From JAKATY01 sp038876335 (GTDB lineage: Archaea > Micrarchaeota > Micrarchaeia > Micrarchaeales > Micrarchaeaceae): a stretch of 19,594 bases of DNA. The position numbers and the translations under genes are program-made. Shown in pieces: positions 1 to 6,912 of the stretch. Every line of letters begins with the position of its first letter. Positions within the stretch are counted from its first letter, which is position 1. The stretch is from assembly GCA_038876335.1 (NCBI GenBank), contig JAVYYS010000007.1, forward strand, positions 1 to 19,594, given 5' to 3'. The notes beneath the pieces are model-generated. The model saw nothing but the letters and a program-made list of their open reading frames with translations. It made no database searches and was not told the DNA's origin.

Positions 1-56
1 CGAGAAGCTCCAAAGTTGCGGATGTGGTGGAAGCCCCGTCTGCAAGGGCGGGGTAG
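1..56 (+). CDS. tnpB: C-terminal end of a TnpB-like protein (IS200/IS605), partial
   Basis: Reading frame 3 is open from the window edge to a TAG at 54-56 and encodes RSSKVADVVEAPSARAG. TnpB proteins of IS200/IS605 elements commonly end in a short EAP..RAG-like tail that overlaps the right-end hairpin of the element, and that is the arrangement here. TnpB is an RNA-guided nuclease that helps the transposon persist. Only 17 codons are visible and the catalytic RuvC region would lie upstream, so it cannot be said whether the gene is intact. Frames 1 and 2 are also open over this short stretch, so the call depends on the tail motif plus the hairpin. Confidence 0.45.
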   Translation, partial: RSSKVADVVEAPSARAG

Positions 57-61
57 TTCAC
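1..61 (+). mobile_element. Right end of an IS200/IS605-type element, with 3' end of a likely omega (guide) RNA
   Basis: The stem 34-40 (CCCCGTC) pairs with 47-53 (GGCGGGG), seven pairs with one G-T, around a six-base loop. It is preceded by GTGGAAG and followed by TAG and TTCAC at 57-61. This GGAAGCCCC-loop-GGGGTAGTTCAC layout matches right ends of many IS605-family elements, where the hairpin is both the TnpA recognition structure and the 3' scaffold of the TnpB omega RNA. By analogy the element ends at 61, and the flanking bases from 62 on would act as the guide. The rest of the element lies to the left of the window. Confidence 0.55.
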
Positions 62-130
62 TCTCAAATATCCATGCAGAATTTACCGCTTGATGGCTTT
101 TTGTATGACATATAGAAGGCATGTAAGTAT

Positions 131-138
131 GTATAAAG
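131..138 (+). promoter_or_regulatory. Candidate TATA box of the ATP synthase operon
   Basis: GTATAAAG lies about 31-38 bases upstream of the atpK start, in an AT-rich stretch that follows the transposon end. A start about 25 bases downstream would give a very short leader just before the GGTGA ribosome site at 160-164. An alternative TATA-like run lies near 107-116. This is pattern matching only. Confidence 0.3.
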
Positions 139-168
139 CACAATATAATGTTTTGAAACGGTGAAAAA

Positions 169-393
169 ATGGTAGTTGCAAATCCAGAATATGCAATCGC
201 AGCCGCAATAGCTATAGCAGGCGGGCTGATAGGCACAGGCATGGCGCAGCAGGGCATAGGCGCAGCAGGCATGGGCATAATAGCTGAGCGCCCGGAGAAA
301 TTCGGGCAGGTGCTTTTCTTCTTCGTCATACCTGAAACCCTCTGGATAATAGGCTTTGTGCTGGGCCTCATATTGCTGTTGCAGATACTCTGA
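169..393 (+). CDS. atpK: A-type ATP synthase subunit K (proteolipid c-ring subunit)
   Basis: This 74-aa protein is two hydrophobic hairpin helices, the normal form of the rotor-ring proteolipid that carries ions through the membrane domain. Helix 1 is rich in Gly/Ala (residues about 8-38) and is followed by the polar loop AERPEKFG. Helix 2 holds the ion-binding carboxylate E56 in VIPETLWIIG. Q28 aligns with the glutamine of the GQG pattern of related rings, and T57 follows E56. That ligand set is found in sodium-binding rings, so Na+ coupling is possible but unproven. The ATG at 169 follows a GGTGA Shine-Dalgarno. It is the first gene of the operon, 47 bases before subunit E. Confidence 0.95.
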   Translation: MVVANPEYAIAAAIAIAGGLIGTGMAQQGIGAAGMGIIAERPEKFGQVLFFFVIPETLWIIGFVLGLILLLQIL

Positions 394-440
394 AAAAGGA
401 AGAAGATTTGAAAATCTGCAGAGTCAAAGGAGTGCATAGG

Positions 441-1043
441 ATGGGACTTCAAGATGTTTTGGAAAACATAAGGAAGCACAGCGAGGAATCTCTCTCCAAG
501 ATTGAAAGCGATACGGCAGCGCAAGAAAAGGAGATACTCGACAGCGCCAAAGAAGAGGCGAAAGGCATACTGGAAGCGGCGCGTGGGCGCGCCAAAAAGG
601 ATGCGGAGTTGATAAAGGCAAAGGAGGCGGCGAGGGCCAGGATAGACGGCAGAATGATTTACAACAATGCGCTCGGCGAGAAGGCCGAAAGCGCCATAGA
701 GCTGCTGAAAGAAAGCATAGGAAGCTACACAAAAACTTCAGAATACAAAAGCCTGCTCGAAGTGCTTGTGGCAAAAGCCCTTGCCAATTTGGGCGAAGGC
801 TGCACGATCTTCGCCAGAAGAGAGGATATGCCTTACATAAAGAAGATTCCTGGAGTACATTCTCTGCAGGCCGGAGAGGGGTTTGCAGGGGGTATAAAAG
901 CCGTAACTGCGGATGGAAAAAGGGAGGTTGACTACACCATAGAGAGCATCATAGATGCTATGAAGGATAGGCTAGCTTCAAGGATTATAGATTTTATAAA
1001 TCTTGCAGATAAGGAAAAAGCAGAGCAGAAGGCGGAAAGATGA
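441..1043 (+). CDS. atpE: A-type ATP synthase subunit E (peripheral stalk)
   Basis: This subunit forms the peripheral stalk with subunit H and holds the A1 head against rotation. The first half is a highly charged Ala/Glu/Lys coiled coil, with runs such as KEEAKGILEAARGRAKKDAE. The second half is the compact domain that caps A/B, including GFAGGIKA and a V-D-Y-T segment typical of V/A-type E subunits. I chose the ATG at 441 (200 aa) because GGAG at 429-432 lies eight bases before it and MGLQDVLENI is a family-like start. A TTG at 408 would add 11 atypical residues. The stop overlaps the atpC start (ATGA), suggesting translational coupling. Confidence 0.93.
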   Translation: MGLQDVLENIRKHSEESLSKIESDTAAQEKEILDSAKEEAKGILEAARGRAKKDAELIKAKEAARARIDGRMIYNNALGEKAESAIELLKESIGSYTKTSEYKSLLEVLVAKALANLGEGCTIFARREDMPYIKKIPGVHSLQAGEGFAGGIKAVTADGKREVDYTIESIIDAMKDRLASRIIDFINLADKEKAEQKAER

Positions 1044-2101
1044 GCGGAGATTCTACGTATGTAGGAAAGTATGGCCAACTTCGAGTGCTGAGCACGCAAT
1101 TCCTGAGCAAAGAGTTTATAGAGCAGCTTGCGGAAAAGAGCGGCAATGAAATGCTAGAAGCTCTCTCCCGCACCTCCTACAAAAATGAGATAGACGCGCT
1201 AGGCGCGCTTTACAAAATGCCGGACCTTTTCGAGGCAGTGATAAACGCGCATATGATGCGCATGATGAGGTACGCGCTCTTCGCAGTCCCTCCAGGCGCA
1301 AAAGAGTTCGTCGTGGCATACCTAAGCAAGTTTGACATCGAAAATATAAAGCTCGTGCTCTCCTCAAAGCTGCTCGGCTATGACGTAGAGCAGACGGAGA
1401 ACTTCCTCATGGTACAGAGGAATATACCTGCGGGCCTTGTAGGAGGGATTATAAGCACCAGCGACTACAAAAATATCATAGAGCAGAAGGACATCGAAAG
1501 CGTAGTAAAAGCACTAACCAGATACGGCTATGGTGTGGTGCTCCTCAAGCACCTGGATGCTGTGAAGAAAGGGAACAGCCTTGTGCCTATGATACTCGCC
1601 CTTGACATATATTATTACAAGCATCTGGATGAGGAGTTCAAACTTCACAATGGTAATGAAGGCAGCGTGAGAGAGTTCCTACAGGAGCTTATAGATATGA
1701 AGAATATCGTGAGTGCAGTGAAGGCTGCAGCCCTCTCATATAAACCAGCGAAGGAGGATTTTATCCCGGGTGGAAAGATACCCCAAGCTGCGCTTGCAGA
1801 ACTGTCGCTGAAGAGCATTGATGAAATCAAAGAGAGCATACCCTATAAAATAGATTCTGGTGTTGAGCTGTACAAAAAGCGGCAGTTCATAAGCTTCATA
1901 GAAGTTGCAATTAAAAGGGAAATGTACAAGAAATACCTTGGCATATTCAGGAGGGCGCCCTTCTCTGTTGGCTTTATACTGGAGTTTATGCTCAGGGCAG
2001 AGATAGAGAGAGATGAATTGAGGAACGTATTGCTTATGAAGTCTTACGGTGTAAGGAGAGAGACAGCAGAAGCTATTAGGATATTGAAGTATGCGGAATA
2101 G
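1040..2101 (+). CDS. atpC: A-type ATP synthase subunit C (central stalk socket)
   Basis: This 353-aa mostly helical protein has the usual length of archaeal AtpC, the homologue of V-ATPase subunit d. It sits on the c-ring and receives the D/F axle. Family-like features are the N-terminal segment leading to TQFLSKEFIEQL, the repeated short helices with DIENIKLVL, and a C-terminal segment with RAEIERDELRNVLLMKSYGV resembling the end of known C subunits. No membrane helix or nucleotide site is expected or seen. It starts at the ATGA overlap with atpE and precedes atpF, the normal order. Confidence 0.92.
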   Translation: MSGDSTYVGKYGQLRVLSTQFLSKEFIEQLAEKSGNEMLEALSRTSYKNEIDALGALYKMPDLFEAVINAHMMRMMRYALFAVPPGAKEFVVAYLSKFDIENIKLVLSSKLLGYDVEQTENFLMVQRNIPAGLVGGIISTSDYKNIIEQKDIESVVKALTRYGYGVVLLKHLDAVKKGNSLVPMILALDIYYYKHLDEEFKLHNGNEGSVREFLQELIDMKNIVSAVKAAALSYKPAKEDFIPGGKIPQAALAELSLKSIDEIKESIPYKIDSGVELYKKRQFISFIEVAIKREMYKKYLGIFRRAPFSVGFILEFMLRAEIERDELRNVLLMKSYGVRRETAEAIRILKYAE

Positions 2102-2147
2102 ATGCGCAAAGATCTTACGTATAAAAATACATAAAAGGGCTTTGCAA

Positions 2148-2474
2148 ATGGCACAATTGAAGTTCGAAAAAATTGCGGTGATAGGAGAGAGGGATATCGC
2201 CCTCGGGTTCAAGCTGGTAGGAGTGAAGGATATATTTATAGAGGAGGGGGAAGAGGCTGTAGGCCTACTCAATGAGATGTTAGAAAAGAGAGAATATGGG
2301 CTTGTAATAGCCTCAAACACCATGCTAGACAACATGGACACGCGTAGCAGGCGGGCTGCAGAGACCTCGCTCAAGCCGATAGTGGTTTTCATACCTGTAA
2401 GGGAAGAGGGCGATAAAGAGTCTGTGGAACAGCTGGCAAAGAGAGTACTTGGTGTTGATATACATGCGCTGTAG
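2148..2474 (+). CDS. atpF: A-type ATP synthase subunit F (central stalk)
   Basis: This small alpha/beta protein binds subunit D in the central shaft. The core begins with MAQLKFEKIAVIGERDIALG and continues through GVKDIFI, the helix EEAVGLLNEML, and a second strand YGLVIAS. The C-terminal half has strand KPIVVFIP and a helix, as in other F subunits of about 100 aa. I chose the ATG at 2148 (108 aa), whose length fits the family. An upstream ATG at 2091 overlaps atpC and would add a 19-residue basic leader unlike the family. A 45-bp AT-rich gap follows before atpA, the widest gap in the middle of the operon. Confidence 0.88.
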   Translation: MAQLKFEKIAVIGERDIALGFKLVGVKDIFIEEGEEAVGLLNEMLEKREYGLVIASNTMLDNMDTRSRRAAETSLKPIVVFIPVREEGDKESVEQLAKRVLGVDIHAL

Positions 2475-2519
2475 AGAATCTATTATTCTAAATATTCTAA
2501 AATATGATAGGTAGAATTT
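2475..2519 (+). promoter_or_regulatory. AT-rich gap before atpA, possible internal promoter
   Basis: The gap contains a tandem 9-bp repeat, ATTCTAAAT (2485-2493) and ATTCTAAAA (2494-2502), eight of nine identical. It could serve as a TATA element about 25 bases before the atpA ATG and so give a leaderless transcript. A weak ribosome site (TAGGTAG, 2509-2515) is also present. Independent expression of A and B is only a possibility. Confidence 0.25.
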
Positions 2520-4271
2520 ATGAAAGGAATTGTACACAGAATTTCAGGGCCTGTTGTAATTGCAAAAGACCTCGTGTCTCCGAGAATGTATGATGTGGTG
2601 AGAGTGGGCGAGGCTGGCCTCATCGGAGAAATAATAAAGCTCAACGGAGGTGACGCGGTAATACAAGTTTATGAGGACACTACGGGTCTAAAGCCTGGTG
2701 AACCTGTCGAGTCCACAGGCGCGCAGCTCTCTGTCAAGCTCGGGCCAGGGTTAATAGGGTCGATTTACGATGGCATACAGAGACCGCTTGACAAGATAAA
2801 GGCAGCCGCAGGCGACTTTATAGTAAAAGGGATAAACGTTGAGCCTCTCGACCCCAAAAGGAAATGGGAGTTTTCTCCACTCGTAAAGAAGGAAGATAGC
2901 ATAAAACCAGGGAGTGTGATTGGCGAGGTTCAGGAAACTGCACTCATAAAGCACAGGATCCTCGTCCCTGCTGGAGTTGCGGGCAGTGTGGCAGACATAC
3001 GCGAAGGGGATTACACAATAGATGAAATCATCGCAACTGTCAAAACTGTATCTGGCACGGTTGAGGTAGGCCTGTCGCAAAAGTGGCCTGTGAGGAGCCC
3101 GCGGCCGGTAGCAGGAAAACTTCCGCCACAAATCCCATTGATAACAGGGCAGAGGGTAATAGATACATTCTTTCCAATAGCAAAAGGGGGCACAGCCGCA
3201 ATTCCAGGGCCTTTTGGATCTGGAAAAACAGTAGTCTCACACCAGCTTGCCAAATGGAGCGACGCGGAGGTGATAATTTATGTTGGCTGTGGAGAAAGAG
3301 GAAATGAAATGACGGAAGTGCTGTCCACATTTCCGGAGCTCAAGGACCCGAAGACGGGCAGGCCTCTTATGGATAGGACTGTGCTTATAGCAAACACCTC
3401 TAACATGCCTGTAGCCGCAAGGGAAGCCAGCATCTATACAGGAATAACGATAGCGGAATATTATAGGGATATGGGTTACAGCGTAGCGCTCATGGCTGAC
3501 AGCACTTCGAGGTGGGCGGAAGCCCTCAGAGAAATATCTGGAAGACTGGAGGAAATGCCTGGAGAGGAGGGCTACCCAGCATATCTAGGCAGGAAAGTGG
3601 CTGAATTCTACGAGAGGGCAGGGAGAGTCAATACTCTTGGAGGAAGTATAGGTTCGATAAGTGCAATCGGCGCGGTTTCCCCGCCAGGGGGAGACACTTC
3701 AGAGCCAGTATCTCAGAATACGCTTAGGGTTACAAGGGTATTCTGGGCGCTAGACGCTGCACTTGCAAACAGCAGGCACTTTCCAGCAATAAACTGGCTG
3801 AACAGCTACTCTCTCTATGTAGACGACCTGAAGGAATGGTATGAAAAGAATGTAGCGAATGGATGGAACGAACTGTACCAAGAGGCGATGAAAACTTTAC
3901 AGATGGAGGCCGAAATAAATGAGATAGTTCAGCTTGTTGGATATGACGCTTTGCCAGAATCAAACAAGGCTACTCTAGACCTTGCAAAAAGCATAAGAGA
4001 GGACTACCTGCAGCAGAGTGCATTCGACGAAATTGATACTTACACTTCCCTGAAAAAGCAGCACCTTATGCTCGAGGCGATAATTACTATGGGCAGGAAG
4101 GAGTATGAAGCTGTAGAGAGGGGAGTTCCGGTAGAGGAGCTTGCAAGAATAGAGGCAAAGCAGAAGATCGCAAGAATGAAATTCGTTAAGGAAGAGGAGA
4201 TAGAGGCATATTTCAAAGAAGTCATGAAAGGGCTTGAAGAAATCGATAGCATACAGCCCACGGTAAGATAG
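2520..4271 (+). CDS. atpA: A-type ATP synthase catalytic subunit A
   Basis: This 583-aa protein is the catalytic subunit of the A1 head, making ATP from ADP and phosphate. The N-terminal beta-barrel domain (about 1-70) is followed by the A-type non-homologous bulge (about 110-190). The P-loop GPFGSGKT is at 230-237, with K236 and T237 for phosphate and Mg2+. GCGERGNE at 256-263 carries the catalytic glutamate (E259), and ALMADSTSRWAEALREISGR is the Walker B region. Length is normal, and there is no intein at the P-loop, a site where some archaeal AtpA genes carry one. A GGTAG-type site precedes the ATG. It is followed by atpB after five bases. Confidence 0.98.
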   Translation: MKGIVHRISGPVVIAKDLVSPRMYDVVRVGEAGLIGEIIKLNGGDAVIQVYEDTTGLKPGEPVESTGAQLSVKLGPGLIGSIYDGIQRPLDKIKAAAGDFIVKGINVEPLDPKRKWEFSPLVKKEDSIKPGSVIGEVQETALIKHRILVPAGVAGSVADIREGDYTIDEIIATVKTVSGTVEVGLSQKWPVRSPRPVAGKLPPQIPLITGQRVIDTFFPIAKGGTAAIPGPFGSGKTVVSHQLAKWSDAEVIIYVGCGERGNEMTEVLSTFPELKDPKTGRPLMDRTVLIANTSNMPVAAREASIYTGITIAEYYRDMGYSVALMADSTSRWAEALREISGRLEEMPGEEGYPAYLGRKVAEFYERAGRVNTLGGSIGSISAIGAVSPPGGDTSEPVSQNTLRVTRVFWALDAALANSRHFPAINWLNSYSLYVDDLKEWYEKNVANGWNELYQEAMKTLQMEAEINEIVQLVGYDALPESNKATLDLAKSIREDYLQQSAFDEIDTYTSLKKQHLMLEAIITMGRKEYEAVERGVPVEELARIEAKQKIARMKFVKEEEIEAYFKEVMKGLEEIDSIQPTVR

Positions 4272-4276
4272 GTGGT

Positions 4277-5659
4277 ATGATGAGCGACGTTTATTATAAG
4301 ACAATTAACCAGGTAACAAATGTGCTACTTTTCGTGGAGGGAGTCAAGGATGCTGCTTACGGCGAGCTTGCCGAAATCAGGCTCGAAGATGGAAGCACAG
4401 TAATAGGCCAGGTCCTTGACACGAGAGACAACCTAGCCATAGTGCAGTCATTCGGAGAAACAAGGGGTATGAACATTACAAACACGAAGGTAAAATTTCT
4501 TGGAAGAACTGCTAGTATAAACGTAAGCACAGATATGGTGGGCAGGATATTTGATGGTATGGGAAGGCCGAGGGACAATGGCCCTCCTGTAATGGGAGGG
4601 GAGGCCATGCCGATAGAAGGGAGTGCAATAAACCCCTTCGCAAGGGAGGAGCCTTCCGAGTTCATAGAAACAGGCATATCCGCGATAGACGGCATGAACA
4701 CACTGGTGAGGGGCCAGAAGCTGCCGATCTTTTCGGGCTCTGGCATGCCGCACAATAGGCTCGCGGCCCAGATAGCAAGGCAGGCGAAGCTCCTCGGAAG
4801 CGGTGAAGGATTTGGAGTGGTGTTTGCAGGCATAGGTATAAACAGCGAAGAGGCGAACTTCTTCAAGAAGGAATTTGAAGAAACAGGGGCGCTTGAAAAA
4901 TCAGTCATGTTCCTAAACCTTTCATCTGAGCCATCGATGGAGAGGATAATACTTCCAAGGCTTGCGCTTACCACGGCGGAATACCTCGCTTACAAGCAAA
5001 ATATGCATATGCTGGTAATACTTACAGATATGACAAACTACTGCGAAGCGCTTCGCGAGGTCTCTGCAGCGAGAGAGGAGGTTCCTGGGAGGAGAGGCTA
5101 CCCAGGATACATGTATACTGACCTGTCCACTATATACGAAAGGGCTGGAAAGATTAAGGGCAGAAAGGGCTCAATAACGCAGATACCAATACTTACGATG
5201 CCGGGTGACGACATAACGCACCCAATACCAGACCTTACAGGGTATATTACAGAAGGCCAAATCGTGCTTAGCAGGGATCTGCAGAGACGCGGAGTCTACC
5301 CGAACATAGACGTTCTGCTCTCACTTTCTAGGTTGATGAATCAGGGTATCGGCAAGGGGCGGACGAGGGAGGACCACAGGGGCGTAGCAGACCAGCTCTA
5401 CACCTCTTATGCAAGGGGCAAGGAGCTTAGGAGCCTCACTGAGATAGTTGGGGAAGAGGCGCTGAGCGCAAGTGACAAGCTTTACCTTAAGTTTGCTGAA
5501 GAATTCGAAAACACATTCATAAAACAGGGCTATAATGAGGATAGAAGCATAGAGAAAACACTAGATATTGGATGGGGACTGTTTTCTATGCTCGACAAAA
5601 GAGAGATAAAGAGGATAAAGGACGAATACATAGGCAAGTATGGGAAATGGAAAGGGTAG
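4277..5659 (+). CDS. atpB: A-type ATP synthase regulatory subunit B
   Basis: This 460-aa non-catalytic subunit alternates with subunit A in the hexameric head. It keeps the fold, but the P-loop is replaced by SGSGMPHNRLA (about 153-163), the usual B-type form without the catalytic lysine. ILTDMTNYCEALREVSAARE and the PGRRGYPGYMYTDLSTIYERAG segment are strongly conserved in archaeal B subunits. The start MMSDVYYK has two adjacent ATGs (4277 and 4280). The ribosome site GGTGG overlaps the end of atpA. The ATG at 4277 is kept, but 4280 cannot be excluded. Confidence 0.98.
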   Translation: MMSDVYYKTINQVTNVLLFVEGVKDAAYGELAEIRLEDGSTVIGQVLDTRDNLAIVQSFGETRGMNITNTKVKFLGRTASINVSTDMVGRIFDGMGRPRDNGPPVMGGEAMPIEGSAINPFAREEPSEFIETGISAIDGMNTLVRGQKLPIFSGSGMPHNRLAAQIARQAKLLGSGEGFGVVFAGIGINSEEANFFKKEFEETGALEKSVMFLNLSSEPSMERIILPRLALTTAEYLAYKQNMHMLVILTDMTNYCEALREVSAAREEVPGRRGYPGYMYTDLSTIYERAGKIKGRKGSITQIPILTMPGDDITHPIPDLTGYITEGQIVLSRDLQRRGVYPNIDVLLSLSRLMNQGIGKGRTREDHRGVADQLYTSYARGKELRSLTEIVGEEALSASDKLYLKFAEEFENTFIKQGYNEDRSIEKTLDIGWGLFSMLDKREIKRIKDEYIGKYGKWKG

Positions 5660-5663
5660 AGCG

Positions 5664-6278
5664 ATGGAGACTAACATAAAAACAACCAGGATAGAGTTGA
5701 TAAGGACAAGGAGGAGAATAGCGGTAGCACAGAAGGGGCTCACACTGCTTAAGATGAAGAGAAGCAGCCTCGTGCTTGAATTTTTTAACCTTGCAAGGCA
5801 GATACAGAAGCTTATGGGGAATCTTGAAGAAGTAGTTGCGGTTTCCAGGGAGAGCCTGCGCATTGCCGACATGCTATCAGGCAGAATTAACTTAGAGAGG
5901 ATCGCTGCAGAGCAGAGCAGCATAGGGGCAAGCGTGGAAGCTAGGAATGTGATGGGGGTCAAAGTGCCCAATATAAGCATAGAGCGTGGCGAAGCGATGC
6001 CAATGAGCTACGAGCTCGTGAGCGTCCCTGCCCCAATAGAAGACGCAAGGTTGAGTTATACCACTCTGTTCAACAGGCTTATAGAAATCGCAGAAAAGGA
6101 GAGCGCGCTGAGAAAGTTGCTTTATGAGATAGAGAAGCTGAACAGGCGCGCCAATGCTATAGAGAATGTGGCGATACCTTCTATGCAGGAGAAGGCAAAA
6201 TACATAAAGCAAAGGCTTGAAGACATGGAGCGCGACAACATAGTCTCGCTTAAATTCATAAAGAGCAAGATAAGCTGA
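5664..6278 (+). CDS. atpD: A-type ATP synthase subunit D (central rotor shaft)
   Basis: This subunit forms the long antiparallel coiled coil of the rotor that reaches into the A3B3 head. The N-terminal helix holds the family hallmark pattern TTRIELIRTRRRIAVAQKG followed by LKMKRSSLVLEF. The C-terminal helix has RLIEIAEKESALRKLLYEIE and RRANAIENVAIP, matching the conserved RRVNALE-type end. I chose the ATG at 5664 (204 aa), four bases after the atpB stop and preceded by AAAGGG. An ATG at 5640 would overlap atpB and add eight residues (MGNGKGRA) that are atypical of the family. Confidence 0.95.
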   Translation: METNIKTTRIELIRTRRRIAVAQKGLTLLKMKRSSLVLEFFNLARQIQKLMGNLEEVVAVSRESLRIADMLSGRINLERIAAEQSSIGASVEARNVMGVKVPNISIERGEAMPMSYELVSVPAPIEDARLSYTTLFNRLIEIAEKESALRKLLYEIEKLNRRANAIENVAIPSMQEKAKYIKQRLEDMERDNIVSLKFIKSKIS

Positions 6279-6292
6279 AACGGGGCATAGGC

Positions 6293-6529
6293 ATGCGCAC
6301 GGATGAATTTAAAAATTCTGGCTCTGGGTATTCAAAGCATGTTCTTGAGAGGTATTACCCAAAATATTCGCCATTGCGCTATAAAATGCCACGCCGTGGA
6401 GCTCAGCCTCCCAAGTATTGGAATAACAGGCAGAAAGCGTTCAGAAAAATAGAGCTGGCGCTGCTTGCTTTCAACATTGCAGCGAGCGCAGCATTAATTG
6501 CATTTATTGTGCTAATGGTACTGCCATGA
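6293..6529 (+). CDS. Unrecognised 78-aa protein with one C-terminal membrane helix
   Basis: I do not recognise this protein. Residues 1-52 are hydrophilic, basic and rich in Tyr, Pro, Arg and Lys (for example YYPKYSPLRYKMPRRG). Residues about 53-77 form one hydrophobic helix (IELALLAFNIAASAALIAFIVLMVL), so it is probably tail-anchored with the basic part in the cytoplasm. It lies 14 bases after atpD, and its stop overlaps the start of the H-subunit gene (ATGA), so it is probably co-translated with ATPase subunits. By position it could be an assembly factor or accessory subunit of the membrane domain. M. mazei also has a small gene (ahaG) after ahaD, but I cannot show homology. Confidence 0.8.
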   Translation: MRTDEFKNSGSGYSKHVLERYYPKYSPLRYKMPRRGAQPPKYWNNRQKAFRKIELALLAFNIAASAALIAFIVLMVLP

Positions 6530-6912
6530 ACGGAGGAGAAAACAGCGAAAATGTGGAGAAGGCATTGGGTGAGCAGGCCGCGCAAAAAGAGGAGATAGAA
6601 TCCTTGAAGAAGATAAAGGAGGAAGAGGAGGCTGCAGAGGCTGAGATAGCCGCAGCAGAAAAAAGAGCAAAAGAGATAATAGAAAGCGCAAGGAGCAGAG
6701 CGCAAAGACTGGCAGAGGAGGCGAAAAAGGACGCGGAATCATACTACAACAAAAGCATCGATGCCGCTATGAAAAAGGCAGAGAGTGCTTATGCTGCAGA
6801 AATAAGAAAAGCCCGCGCCGCTGCGGCTAACATAAGTGACATAAGCAAGGATGAAGTTATGGCCATATTCTTAGAGGAGCTAAAGAAATTTCTAGGTGCA
6901 AAAGATGCTTAA
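6526..6912 (+). CDS. atpH: A-type ATP synthase subunit H (peripheral stalk coiled coil)
   Basis: This 128-aa protein is an almost continuous charged coiled coil (residues about 15-108, with EEEEAAEAEIAAAEKRAKEI and AEEAKKDAESYYNK). It then has a short C-terminal helix, EVMAIFLEELKKFLG. Subunit H pairs with E to form the right-handed coiled-coil stator stalk and contacts subunit I. Sequence identity in such coils is low, so the call rests on type, size and its place immediately before subunit I, the usual H-I pairing. It is somewhat longer than typical H subunits of about 105 aa because of an N-terminal acidic tail. It overlaps atpI by eight bases. Confidence 0.85.
   Translation: MNGGENSENVEKALGEQAAQKEEIESLKKIKEEEEAAEAEIAAAEKRAKEIIESARSRAQRLAEEAKKDAESYYNKSIDAAMKKAESAYAAEIRKARAAAANISDISKDEVMAIFLEELKKFLGAKDA

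Noticed and set aside
1736..2392. Long minus-strand open frame (218 codons) opposite atpC and atpF
   Set aside because: It runs opposite two recognised genes, has no family-like motifs and no ribosome site; it is a shadow of the real frames.
3200..3240. Possible intein at the AtpA P-loop
   Set aside because: GPFGSGKTVV is continuous and the protein has normal length.
4357..4974. Minus-strand open frame of 205 codons opposite atpB
   Set aside because: Opposite a highly conserved gene and lacking its own start signals.
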